A stretch of 64,000 nucleotides of DNA from Garcia nutans (GCA_947685225.1 CANTUV010000024.1:29220001-29284000); one strand, 5' to 3'; shown: positions 22,260 to 34,529, numbered from the stretch's first letter. The notes: generated from the sequence alone by a model not told the origin. Made by a program: numbers and translations.

Positions 22260-25200
22260 TTAGGTTTGAAATTCTCGGCCTAAGTGAAATTAAAAAGAAA
22301 AATTTTGAAAAATTTAAATGAGAATCAAAAAGAAGAGTTTTGAAATGCAATTGGTAATATATGCATATGCATTCACATCTAGGTTGGTCTCAAACGTGGC
22401 ATTATGTGAATTGTGATGTATTTGGATTACATGAGATAAATGATAGTATGTAAATGAGGTTTCATATGAAAGTAAAATTTTAAAATGTTGATAATTGAAA
22501 AGTGATTGTGATGTAAAGAAATGATATGGAATTTATAAGTAAAAGTGTAATTGTTGACATGTGTATGACATATAAGGAAATGGCTAAAAGAATAAAGTTG
22601 GAAATGAGTTAAAAACAGAATTTAGATTAAAGTATGTAATCTTTCCTCTATTATTTGAACCTCTTTCTAATAAACTTATGTTTAGATTTCTAGAAAGAGG
22701 AAATATTGCTGGATGAGTAATATGGAAAGATATATGGTTTAAATGAAAAGATTACAGTGGATTATTGAATGAGTTGATTGGTATAGATTAAGTATGATAA
22801 TTTAAGGTATGGACATGAAAAACTAAGGTTTGCTTAAGAGGAAAAAAAGATGATGTTGGTTAAATATAAAGAGATATTGGTGTTGATTGTATTGTTAATT
22901 TAGTGCAAACATGGTGATTTCAATGTTAGAAATGTGATATGTTTGAATATTGTAAAAGCTCTTGTAAATGGTGATAATATATGATACTTAAATTTTTGGA
23001 ATGAGCTTGGTAATGGTGAAACATATATGTTTGATGTTGCTTAGTAGTATATATATACAAGATGTTTTAAGATTGATATTAAGAGAATGAGATGAATAAA
23101 TGGAAGTTTAAGTAAACTAATAAGTTGAGAACTTATGGTTATAATGGAATGTAGATAAAGATTATTTAGATATTGATAGTTTAATGTATTCAATACATGA
23201 GATATATGAAATGAATAGTAGTGCACATGAAAGTATTATGAATTGGGGAATGAGATTGATAATAGGAAAATTTGATTAGAAAAAAAAAAGATTGAGTAAA
23301 TGGAAATGAGTTACTTTAAGTAATTTGATTGGAAAGGAAGAAAATGGGTAGGAAAGATATGTTAAAGGTATTTAAAAACAAATGTGAGAAAGATATCACA
23401 TTGGACATGTGATTAAGATCTTTGTAAAATAATATTATAAGTAGAGCGTATATATTTATTGAAGTTAAGGAATAATTTAAGTTATGTTAAAAGTATGAGA
23501 ATGATAATAGTCCAAGGAAAGTGATAAATATTAAATTTGTCTAAACTATATGCAAAAGAGAAATTTAATAAATTGCATAATTATGTGTATATATATAAAG
23601 GATATGTAAGAGGAATTTTCGACATGAATATATATAAGAAAGGTGGGAAGTGAGTCACATTATGAATGTGACTTATGAATGCATATATGATATGTTTATT
23701 ATTTTATACCATTGTATGTTTAATGGTATTAGAAATGAGATTGCATATAGTAGTGGATTTAATAAAGATTAAATTTTCGTAAATAGATTATGTGATGAAA
23801 TAGAAAATGAGAATGAATTTGGGTAATATGGGGCTATGAAATTGTTATGATAATAACTAAATCAGGTTATCATAAGATGTTTTGGGAACTTAAAGTATTT
23901 GTGTGTGGAAATATTTTATGTATAAGTGTAATAGGAAATTGTAAGGAAAGAATAATGTATTTTAAAAAAAAAAATTTAAAGGAGATGGATTGAAAATGGA
24001 GTAATGAATGATATATGTGCAAGATTTGTATTTGATTGAAGGTTGAGTGTAGAAAATGTTAAAGATTATATTATGGAACATGAGTTAGGTTATGATGATC
24101 AAATAATTAAAAGTAAACTGGTTGAGATGAAACTAAAAAGGTGTTAACTCTTGGTGTAATAAAAGTTTAAAGTATATATATAAATTGTTGTGATACAATC
24201 TAGATTTATAATTGTGATGGCTGGAAATCGAATAATAGAAGAACAATATTGATTTACAAATCCTAGGTGTGATTGTTAATATATCATGGTCATATGAGTT
24301 GGTTAGTGTGATTAATTGGTTGGTTTTATTATCTTCAGAGTTAGAGCTGAGATAATATAATTGTAGTACAGTTTTGGTGAGATGGATAAATATGTTCCTA
24401 TAAACATGGTTAAAAGATATGATTTAAGCTTGTCTAGATAATATGATTGAATAATGAGATGTTCAATATAGTTAATGATATATGTGTATACTACTTTGAT
24501 ATGATGAAAAACTATGATTATTGACAAGGATGTTGGAAATGAATTATAAATGAGGTAAAATGCTTAATTGATTATGAGAAATAAATGGTGAAAAGATAAG
24601 GAACGGATTTGTCTACCTCCTGTGGAACCAAGCGGACCCATTGTGTTGGGCAACCGAACTTGGACTACCGACCTGGTCGAAGGAAAGTTTGTTTATGAAG
24701 CTATAGTTGTTGATTATATTGATATACTTTGCATGAGTATGAGAGATGATGATATACTTATAGTAATAATGAAAAGTATATTTATAAGTATGATTTCTAT
24801 TGATTGAGTATATGAATCTGAAAAGACAAGAATTTGAATATAAGTTTGATCTAATGAGATTAGGTTATATATATGTATATATTGTAAAATCCAATGATAA
24901 ATGTGGATAAGATAATTGTTGGATTGAATCAAATAAGGTTGAGATATTAGTATATTGTGTGTAATAGATCGATTGATCTAGATTTCGCTAAAGTTGCAAG
25001 TCAATATTGAGATTTAATACGTACAGTTGTATTGGGAATGTAGAATCTAAATGGTAATGTGTATGATATAATATTCTGGCATATGAATGAATATAAATAA
25101 ATTGAATTATATCAATTGTGTTTGATGAGGAAAAGAGAAATGTTGTTTATCTGTTAAGTAAGTTTAAAAGTTTGGTATTAATATTTATATTAAGTGAAAA

Positions 25201-25624
25201 GTAAGTTAAAGGAATTAAAAATATTGTTATCCATTGAGATTTGGTAAATGTTATTTTGAAAGTGATAGTAAGAATGGAATAATCAATGTTAAGATATTGA
25301 TATTTGAAGTTAAAGTTAAGAATATCTATAAAGAGATAATGTGATAATTTGACTTTAATACAAAGATAAAATTCATTGGTAATGTAATGAGTTATCTTAA
25401 TTGCTTTGTTGAGAAAGTAATAAGATATAAAGGTATATATATCTATACATTGATGAATTGTGAAAATTCAGAGAAGATGATTATTTCTAAGGGGGAGAGT
25501 AGAAGTTATGTGAGTTGATAAAATTATAATGTACGATACGATTATCTTCATATGGAAGTTAAGATGGTGATTTGTTCTAAATGGGTTGTTAGTATGCTGG
25601 ATAATTTCGAGGACGAAATTATTT

Positions 25625-25637
25625 AAGGGGGAGAGAA
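25625..25637 (+). promoter_or_regulatory. Polypurine tract of the second coding-free element
   Basis: AAGGGGGAGAGAA directly before the 3' LTR start at 25639, preceded by the conserved GAGGACGAAATTATTT stretch. Confidence 0.9.
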
Positions 25638-25638
25638 T

Positions 25639-25909
25639 TGTAATATCCTAAAATATACCCTAAAAGTGTTGGGATTATTGTTGTATTTGGATTCAATGTG
25701 TGTATTGAAGGGTAAGAGAAAAGAAGTGAAGAGAAGATATGGGAATTATAAAATGTAACATATATATGAGGTATAAAATGGTGTAGGAAAAGTGAGTTGT
25801 ATATATATATATTTGTATGATTAGTTAATAATAATAATAATGATAATAAGGACAAAAAAGAAAATAAAGAGGAAAGCAAAAAGAAGTTTGTGTGGAGGAG
25901 ATTTAATTG

Positions 25910-25973
<64 letters not shown>

Positions 25974-28527
25974 TGATAAGGATGAAGGAAAGAACGAGAA
26001 CGTTCTTTCTTCTTCTCCTTCGTCTCCTTCTTCTTAGTAAACGAGAGAGAGAGAGAGAGAGAAGCTAGAGAGAGAAAGGGGATTTTACTTCTAATTACAC
26101 CAAAGACTAAGGTTATCAAGAGGCTTGCAAATGGATATTGAAGATTTGGCAAGCTATTCAAGTAAGTACTTCTCTCTTGAGTTGATTTTATTGATTATGT
26201 ATATATATGTTTTTATCTTCTTGTTTTGGGTTTCTTTGGATTGAGGTATGGTTGGTGTTTAAGATGATGGAAATGAAAGATTGAAGTATGTAATTGTGTT
26301 GAATTGGTATTTAAGTGTTGATAATTTGGGGTATTTGTGATGATGATGATGAATTGTTGAGTTAGGATTTGATATGAATGAAATGGTATTTTGAGTAATT
26401 GATTATAGTGATGTATATATATTGATTGTTATGGTGATATAATGAAGTTATATAAATGTTAAAGTGATATGGAATTGATAAATATGAACAAAGATGATGA
26501 TTAAAAGGGTTGTGGTATGAATTTTGGAAATGGTTTGGTCTTTGAGTTCTTGAAGGACACGGCCAAATTATGAGAGACACGGCCAAGTTAGGGCAACTTG
26601 GCCGTGTTGGATGGATTTTGGAGAGACATGGCCACAAGCTTGGCCGTGTCCCTTGAATGTGTTTGCTACTGCCTGACTTTTGTTGAGAGACACGGCCGTG
26701 TCCTCTGCCCGTGTCTGAGTCTGTTTGAAATTGTGATGAGAGACACGGCCACAAGCTTGGCCGTGTCCCATGCCCGTGTTCGCTACTGCCAAAATTGTGT
26801 TGAGAGACACGGCCACAAGCTTGGCCGTGTCCCTCAAGTGTGCTGCCCGTGTCCCTCAAATGTGTTAAGTAATGTTTTATTCTTTGTCCTTCTTACATTG
26901 TTATATATTCTTCTTATATTGTTGGATCTTTAAAAGGGTCTTTTGGTACCTAAACACACTTAAAACAATAATGATCCAACCAAAAGTATATAGAAGATTA
27001 TAAATCCATGAATAATGTAAAGTGTGATGTATCTAACAATGATGGTATAGGAAATGTGGAAGATATAATGATCATGTATACTTGAGTGATGAATTGATCA
27101 ATATGATTTGATGATACTATATGAATAATGTTATGTTCTATGCTTTGTAAATTGTAATGTGTTATATGAATGATGTGATGTTGTGATGAAGCATGAAATA
27201 TAAAATATGTGATATTGTGATGACAGATGAAATGTGAGTTGAAATCAAATGAAATATGAAGCCATTGTTATTGGCTATGATGATTCAAATGAGATGTGAG
27301 CCATTGTTATTGGCTATGGTGATTTTAATGTGATGTGATGAAGCCATTGTGATTGGCTATGATGATTCAAATAAAATGTGAACCATTGTTATTGGTTATG
27401 ATAATTCAATTGAGAATAAAATTGATAAATGAGTTGTGTGACTAATGTGTTATTCCATTTTCAGAGTTTGTTGTTGGTGGCATGCCTAAGAAGTGTAACA
27501 ATCTCTTGAAGTTAGGTTGGATTAAATCCTTGAAGCCTAATTGAGATGTTACCACCCTTGAAGCTAGGTTGGATTGGTTCTTGAAGCCAAGTTGGGTTGA
27601 AGCTTAGCATGCTTTGCTCCCCTTGAAGCTTGGTTGAACCTAATCCTTGAAGCCTAGTTGGGTCTATGATAATGATAAATGTGATAATTAAACCAAAGCA
27701 TTACTCTGAAAATTGAATGGCATATTAGTATGTTGTTTGGGCCCAAGTCTGTCTTTGTTGTCAATGTGATTCATGCTTGATGAATTGTGAATAAAATGAT
27801 GTTATGAAGTATGATTTTGTAATATGTGCATTGATGTATTGAAGAGGAATGTGTTTTGAGGGACTTTGTTGAGATATGGGCTTATGAACATGTTGTATGA
27901 TGTGTAAAATGTATATGAAGGTGGAATTTGTGAGAATTGCTATTATGAAAATTTGGATAGATCATTGAATGGTGTTTTGTTAAAATGATGTATGTTATAT
28001 ATATATATATGAAATAGAAAGGGCAAGAATTGTGTTATGAATGTTCCATGTAATTATATATCAAATTTGCAAAGATAGTGAGAACTTCTGAAGAATGCAT
28101 TGAGAAAGGAATACGTGGTAAGAAAACAATAAAACTAAATGCTAAAAATTTAAGGTATGATTCTTTTGGCAAAGTTTATTTTATTATTGTTTTATTTAGT
28201 ACTACTAAGCTCTCGGGCTTAGCGCGGATGTTTAATCGCGCAGGTATTTATGAGGTTAATTTGGAAGTTTAGCTGTGGTGCCACGAGAAGAGTAAGGGTG
28301 TCTCGAGACCAACTAGAAGGTGATGCATACATATATGATTTTAATTATGTTGCATTTTTAATAAGAGCAATGATTTTATAAATGTGTTTCAAAGTAATGT
28401 AAAATTTTATGAATTCGGTTAAAGGTAAATAAACTGAAAATTTACGTGACATTCTGATACTACATATATGTATTGTATGTATACTAGGTATATGTATGGT
28501 ACTTATATGGAGTATCAGGGTGTTACA
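25639..28527 (+). repeat. 3' LTR of the second coding-free element
   Basis: A 2889-bp copy of 19375-22240. The (ATT)n run near 25915-25965 is longer than in the 5' LTR and the (GA)n run shorter, so the length difference comes from slippage. Hairpin pair at 28205-28241. It is followed by the target duplication GATAG and then by the remaining 373 bp of the host solo LTR. Confidence 0.95.
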
Positions 28528-28910
28528 GATAGAGTTGAACCCGAGAGTTCATCAAGACCAAGTGAGAGTAGACCTTGAAGAGTTGATTTTGGGAACTTAA
28601 AGATCAGAAGAGAATTGCCAATCATGTATACTTCTGTATATTTTGTAAAGAAATGTTTAATGTGTAAGTATGTACATATTTTATAACTTCCGCTGTGTAA
28701 TATTTAAATGTATATATATATATAACTAATATGTTTTGTTTTATCAGTAAATGATTTACTTTTCTATAATGTATAATGATAAAGGTATTGTATCAAGTTT
28801 AAAGTGTTTTGAATATTAAGAAAACCGTAGCATCCCTATGTTTGGTGCACTTATGCTACATTGTTGTGGTTGTAGTGTGTGTGCATTGGATATGGGGGTG
28901 TTACAATCTT

Positions 28911-29438
28911 TATATGCTCTCAGTTATCTAGTAAGGATCTGATGATTGTCTGGATCTTTTTCTCTTCAGTGAACTCATGACTGATTTTATGAAGCTCACT
29001 TATCATGTTGGACATCTCCCTGAGATGTTTCCTCATATTATGTTCAGGATGCTTCTTGTAAGTGTCGAACTTGATAGTGAGTCAGCACAACTTAATTAGA
29101 GAAACTCCATAGAATTTTTCATTGAGGGCCACCCACATGTCCCTTACATATTCATAGTTACAAAACTCTTTCATAATGTTATCGTTCATTGCACTTAGCA
29201 AAGTGATGTGAGCGAATGGGTTTTTCCTCTTCTAGACAGCGAAGGCATCACGGTCATGCCTATGTTAGGCCGTGATTTCTTCTTAGTCAAGTATCTCCAT
29301 GATGGAACTTAGAAGTTCTAGTGCCTCATGTTCTTCCAACATGTACTGAATTTTTATGCTCTAGATCTCATAGTTATCTCCTGATAACTTAGCACTCTTA
29401 TTTAGTTCAGCGATGATGTTCTTAGAAGCAGACGACAT
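28911..29438 (-). pseudogene. Old copia element, start of gag (first piece)
   Basis: The minus strand starts ATG at 29438 and reads MSSASKNIIAELNKS, KLSGDNYEI-SIKIQYMLEEHEALELL, then EFCNYEYVRDMWVALNEKFYG and MSNMISELHKISHEFTEEKK. This is a typical copia gag N-terminus (UBN2-type). It stays in one frame for its whole length but contains six in-frame stops. Each can be explained by a single C-to-T or G-to-A transition from Trp, Gln or Arg codons. It continues at 17231 after the inserted LTR. It is the oldest layer of the nest. Confidence 0.88.
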
Positions 29439-32159
29439 TTTTCTATTGAAAAATGGAGGATTTACTTATAGACATTATATACACAAAATTATTAATGCCA
29501 CAGTTTATATGTCATTATAATTTTACAATCAATTTTTATATCAAAATTAATACTTATACAATCTCAAGTCAAAAGATCACTATGTTTTCAATCATCGTCT
29601 TGACTATATGTGATGATTAATATTAATATAAAATATATATGCAAAATTATACAATTATTCAAACCAAGTTTTTATAAAAAAAAAACTATATACTGAATAA
29701 TAAAAAAAACTACATATTGAATAATTTTAATTAATTAATGTCATGCATTAGAAATAATTATACTGAATAATTATTAAAAAGAAAAAATGCATATTTCATT
29801 AATAATAAAATTTATCGTTCATCAACTATAAATGAATAAATATGGCCAAAACAAATCCACAGAAAAAATTCTTATTATCATTATTTTTTTACTAACAAAG
29901 AAAAATAAGAATGACCTAGAATTTAAAAGTTAAACTAGAAAATTACGAATGACCTGACTCCTAACATGAGCTAAAAGCCAAAGAGTATTCCTTATGTCAA
30001 TAGGTAAGTAATATATGGCATTACTTGAAAATCTCTTGACCACTAACTTAGTCCCACTATTAAGTGTCATACTCTCATGTCTAGAGTAAGACGTCCTCAC
30101 AACCCCATAAGGAACACCAAAATCTAAAGAAAGAAATGAAAATAACTAAATATGTCCTATGTCTTTCACCCCATTCCAGATCATGCAGCTCATGAAGTGC
30201 TGGATGAGCAAACGAATTTCTCAACGCCAGGTACATTGATCTTTGAGAATATTTCTTCATCAGCCATACCAACTCTTGACAAATTTCATGTATAAGTAAC
30301 ACATGACACTTGAGAAAATCTAGATTATAAACATGATTATTATAACGTATTTCTCAAGCTTTTAATTTATTTTTCAGAACAACCAATTTCGCATTTTTTT
30401 CTAGCCCTAAACTAATGTTTACGTGCCATAACAGGTGTCCTGACGATGATAGTCATATGCTGTAACTTTTTCACATTGAAAAGTTAGTTAGAAAACATAA
30501 TAATCAACTAACGTATAATTAATAAATTTAATAAAGAACACATCTTCATTAAATTAGGCACATATAAGTTCAAAAAATAATTTTTTTATTTTATAGATAT
30601 TAAAAAAATTTTCAAGTCAAAAAAATTTTTTTCCCTGTGAAAAATATTTTTTATAATTAAAATTAAATTTTATTAATTAAAAAATATTATTTTAAAAAAA
30701 TAATTTTTAAGCTCCTAGAAAAATAAAATAAATATTTTCAAAAAATTTAAAAGAAAATTTGAAATCAATATGTGAAAAAATGGTAAAAAAATGAGGTCTG
30801 AATAAATTTTTAATCAAAATTAGGAGCTGCCACTGGTACGCTGGCACGCGCCAGCCCTCTAGCTTGGCCCGAGTGAAATGACAAGTTGTTTTATGCGATG
30901 ACATGCCACGGCGTGAAATGATAATCTGGCGTGGCCCAGGAACGGGTCACGTGCCAAGGAGGCTCCTCATGTGGCGCATGGGAGCCACATACCACCCTAC
31001 CGCCCGATTCGACCGGTCGAGCTTTTTTCGATGGGAGTTTTACAGCTTAGGATTCCAATGGTTTGATAAAAAAAATTTAGTACACCCTAACCTATCATTC
31101 TAACATAACAATATGTTAATCCTTAATTAAAATTTAATCACAATAGATTAAAATTTCCAGATTTGAGCATCCAAATTTAGAATGTCATATCTTGTTCAAA
31201 TTAACTTTGATTTTTGCAAATAATATACCAAATTGAAGATCCACATGTCTACTTTCATTTGGAATCATAAAATCACACACATATATATATAAGCAATAAG
31301 ATAGTGTTTTCATGCTTAAACAAGTCCATACATATAAATAATTCAACAAAATTATTTTTAAAAAATTAATCAACCTAATTATTTGTAAAAAACGGAGTAC
31401 AAACAACTACATCTCTAATAAGTTGAAAAAAATAGATCCAAATAATTAGTGTGGTTCGACTATTACCTTGACGATACTCGTGGAAGACTAACTTTATGCT
31501 TATACTACCATTTTTGAAGAACAATCATCAAAGAGGGAAAGTTTTTGCTTTTTACAGTATAAAAAAAATCAAGCCTAAACCTCTCAATCTCATACTCTTG
31601 GAGTAAGAAATTATAGGAGAGCAAAACTGTAGCAGTCAACCTTTTTGAGTTTGCAAATACTCATTTATTTATAGTGACAAAATTATTTTCCTAGAAGGAT
31701 TCGTGTTTTGATTTTAGAGATAAAATCAAACTCTATTGGTTTATCCTAATTATCTAAGAATATTATCTTCTCTCAAATATATTAATATTATCTGATAATA
31801 TTAATTAAAATAAATATTATAATTAAATAATATTTACAAACATATTAGTCCATGGGTCTATCTAACCGTCATGGGCGGACCCAACCCAAAACTAACAGTG
31901 TGATATTTATAGGGTTAGTAAAAAATTTAAAATTAAAAAAATAAAAATAAACAAAACAAGTACAATAATCTAAAAATAGTGTATTAATTTAATGGTTTGA
32001 ATAAACGATTTCAAACTGTGAAACTGTCAGTTTAACGGTTTTTAAAAATTAGAAACCTGAATAAAATCATGAATCAAGCTTTAGATTTCAGTTTGGCCAT
32101 GGTTTCGATTTTGACCAATTTTAGTTTTGATTTTGACCAGTTTAGTTTCGGTCCAGTTC
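29439..32159. other. AT-rich stretch without recognised genes
   Basis: This lies upstream of the old copia gag and should include its leader and 5' LTR. I could not find an intact primer site. A short frame at 30081-30302 (minus) and others here are not convincing. A GC-rich patch at 30825-31035 stands out. The block at about 31430-31905 has LTR-like words on the minus strand. Confidence 0.5.
31430..31905 (-). repeat. Possible copia LTR remnant
   Basis: The plus strand has AGTGTGGTTCGACTATTACC, similar to the GTGGTTCGG block of SIRE-type LTRs (compare 5459-5466). TATTTATAG follows (TATA box on the minus strand), and the sequence ends CCAAAACTAACA, whose reverse complement TGTTAGTTTTGG would be an LTR start. 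Position and direction fit the 5' LTR of the old copia whose gag starts at 29438. No partner LTR or duplication was found. Confidence 0.35.
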
Positions 32160-32420
32160 CTATTCCAAATAGTACCATAAAGCAAGTTGTCCATAATTTT
32201 TTAAAGCAAAAATTTGACCAAACCACTTGAAAGGACAATAATACCCTTGACTATTATTTGGCTCCAAATGAGTTTTTCCTTTTTCCTCTAAATAATCACA
32301 TTTAATACACTTCATTGGAAACACATTATAATCAATTTCAATGCATTGAAAAACTTCATAACAATTAAAACTTCCATCCAAAATCAAGGGCAGGGCTACA
32401 TTATCAGTGGACCCTCCCAT
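32160..32420 (-). CDS. Hypothetical 86-residue frame
   Basis: An ATG-to-stop frame MGGSTDNVALPLILDGSFN... with a CIKCDYLEEKGK stretch and many aromatic residues near the end. I do not recognise it. No introns or neighbours support it, and it sits between AT-rich repeats. It could be an exon remnant, part of an unrecognised transposon or chance. Confidence 0.2.
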   Translation of the reverse strand: MGGSTDNVALPLILDGSFNCYEVFQCIEIDYNVFPMKCIKCDYLEEKGKTHLEPNNSQGYYCPFKWFGQIFALKNYGQLALWYYLE

Positions 32421-32580
32421 TTTTTTATTATATATAATATATTATATATAATATATATTTTATAATATTTTATTATATATAGATATCATAAAATATATAT
32501 TATATATAAAGCAAATATTATATATATATTATTTTTTATTATATATATTTTATAAAATTTTAAAAATGAGCATTTGTCAT
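32400..32580. repeat. (TA)-rich low-complexity block
   Basis: Almost pure A/T with repeated TATATAATATATT words. No coding potential. Confidence 0.8.
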
Positions 32581-32879
32581 TGAATAAACTATTTTCATAT
32601 AAATTTGGTCTAAATATGAAATATTAACCGAAATAACTAAATAAATATTAGCCCAAATCAAAATTTTATTTTATAAAAAGAAAAAAGAAAAAAAAAACTT
32701 ATAAGATAAGTTTACCATTTTTCGACTCTCTTATCTACCCTCGCAAATTAGAAATTTAACAATTTCACCAACCATGATTAGGACTTTGGACCATGATTCC
32801 ACAACATAGGTGAATCTTTTTTGAGTTTTTTTTTTAATTTTCCTTTATTCTTTCCTCTCACACAATCATCCCAATTCAT

Positions 32880-34529
32880 CCATCTGATCCCACTTTCACC
32901 ATGATGCTTACTTCCCTGCCAAAAATCATTCAGTTGTCTCTCCACCTCCTCAGTGTTTCAGGAAGCAAGAAAATACTCATTGTATATGCAAGTAAAGCTT
33001 CAGTCACAGACTTTATTAAAATTTCTTTCTCAGCTTTAGAAAGAAATCTGTGTTTCTTTCTAGCCATCCGTTTTCTTACTTGATCTTTGATTACCCAAAA
33101 CACTTCCTTCTTGTTTCACACCACTAGAGAAGGTAGCCCCAAATATTTTCCAAGATTTGCAGTCTTGGATACCCCTAAGAGGTTACACACAACAGATGTT
33201 TGAGCTTCAACGGTATTCACACTAAAAGACACTGATAACTTATGGAGATTAATGATCTATCTAGATGCCCTTCCATACAATTTCAGGGACTCCTTAATCA
33301 CCAGACCCTCTCCTGCTGTAGCTTGAAAAAAATAAAAAACTGTCATCAGTGAATAATATATGAGAGATTGGGGGGGCATGCCTAGCTACCTTACAACAAA
33401 TGAATACGCCCAATTCTTTCCTGATGATTCAAAATGGTTGTCAGCCCTTCTGCACATATAATAAAGAGGTACGGGGACAACGGTTCCCTTTGTCATAGCC
33501 CTCTCGATGGATATATCGATCCTAATTTAGTTGATCCCGCCAACACCATATACTAAACAGCTTCAACACACATCATATTGAGTTTTATCCACTAATCAGT
33601 AAAACCCAGCCTACTCAGAGTAGCTCATACAAAGCCCCATTCAATTCTATCATAAGCTTTACTCATATCTACTTTAAGTGCTCCATCCCCACCTTTTTTT
33701 TTTATTTTAGGTAGTGACTAATTTTAAATGCTAGAACTACATTGTTGGTGATAAGCCTACCAGGTACAAAGGCACTCTGCTCCTCCAAAATAATCTCAGG
33801 CAAAATAAGTTTCAACCTGTTTGCAAGCATCTTTGAAACCACCTTTTATAATACATTACATAATGCTATAGGGCGTAAATAGAATATACTCACAGGTTTA
33901 GAATTTTTAGGAATCAACACAATGTGAGTAAAATTTAAGCTTTCTGGCAATTCACCCTTCTAGAGTGAAGAGAGACAAGACTTAGTCACTGCACTGGCCA
34001 CCACATCCCAAAAAAGCTTGAATAAATCTTGGGTTCAGTCCGTTAGGTTCCAGTGATTTATCAGAATTCATCGAGAAAACAACCATCTTAACCTCTTCAG
34101 GGGCAAAAGGCCTTAAAAGAAGGTCATTATGTTCACTAGTAACTTTCACATCAATAAAACGCATCGCCTCTTTAATACTACTACTAGAAGAAGTGAACAA
34201 CTTACGAAAATAATCCTCAATGTCTTCCTTTAACCCCTGTCCCATGACTTGAATATTCTATCATCCCCCAGCAATTGAGAAAACTGATTAAAGCATCTCC
34301 TTTGTTTGATAGCCTTATGAAAGAACCTGGAATTGCGATTCCCCTTAGCCATCCAAAATTGTTTTGCTCTCTGACACAAGGTATCCTCTTGTTGTGCCTC
34401 AACATACAAATTATTTGAAGCTAAATCCATTTTTCCTTTGTAATATCTAATTTTGCGTTGACATTCCCCAATCTTTCTTTGCCAGCATGATACTTTCTCC
34501 CTAACCAGAAGAACCACATTGAAATACAT
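32880..34529 (-). pseudogene. LINE reverse transcriptase (ORF2, C-terminal part)
   Basis: Readable pieces in different frames: GNRNSRFFHKAIKQRR (linker before the polymerase), IEDYFRKLFTSS, then FSMNSDKSLEPNGLNPRF (usually DKSPGPDGMNP). The stretches around 33790-33650 correspond to [12 protein letters not shown] and VDMSKAYDRIEW. The active-site box reads FTDD at about 33333-33344, where relatives usually have FADD. Target-primed reverse transcription is the family's known role. The gene is dead through multiple stops and shifts. Confidence 0.82.

Larger units (their letters stand above)
22241..25638 (+). other. Internal region of the second coding-free element
   Basis: These 3398 bp are AT-rich with no recognisable protein domain in any frame. 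Right after the primer site the sequence TTAGGTTTGAAATTCTCGGCC matches the corresponding place of the 7003-16921 element. An exceptional GC-richer patch at 24598-24690 contains the start of a 61-residue frame (24622-24807) that I do not recognise. The region ends with ATTTCGAGGACGAAATTATT and the purine tract. Confidence 0.75.
19375..28527 (+). mobile_element. Second coding-free long-LTR retrotransposon, opposite orientation
   Basis: LTRs are at 19375-22240 (2866 bp) and 25639-28527 (2889 bp). The duplication GATAG is at 19370-19374 and 28528-28532, the tRNA-iMet primer site at 22248-22259 and the purine tract at 25625-25637. The LTRs differ mainly in microsatellite lengths: (ATT)n near 19650 versus 25915, and (GA)n near 19745 versus 26042. 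The few substitutions I noticed are near 19598, 20120 and 20341 versus their partners. The internal 3398 bp hold no gag or pol. It is a relative of the 7003-16921 element, inserted in the other direction. Confidence 0.92.
17232..28905 (+). mobile_element. Solo LTR interrupted by a nested element
   Basis: The outer sequence is 17232-19374 plus 28528-28905, about 2.5 kb, starting TGTAATATCCCTAATTATG and ending GGGGGTGTTACA. The duplication ATCTT is at 17227-17231 and 28906-28910. No internal region, primer site or second LTR of its own is present, so it is a solo LTR, the usual product of recombination between two LTRs. It belongs to the same broad family as the neighbouring elements: it shares the ends, the GGCCGGC-containing block near 17600, the AGCCAAT-type words and the hairpin pair at 19319-19356. 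It lacks the CACGGCC cluster. Frames inside, such as 17557-17784, are not convincing genes. Confidence 0.88.

Noticed and set aside
31437..31460. GGTTCGACT as the B box of a tRNA or SINE
   Set aside because: No A box or cloverleaf could be found upstream, and the word recurs in SIRE-type LTRs as GTGGTTCGG.
32160..32420. Assigning a function to the 86-residue frame because of its CIKC motif
   Set aside because: A single CxxC without partner cysteines is not enough; left as hypothetical.
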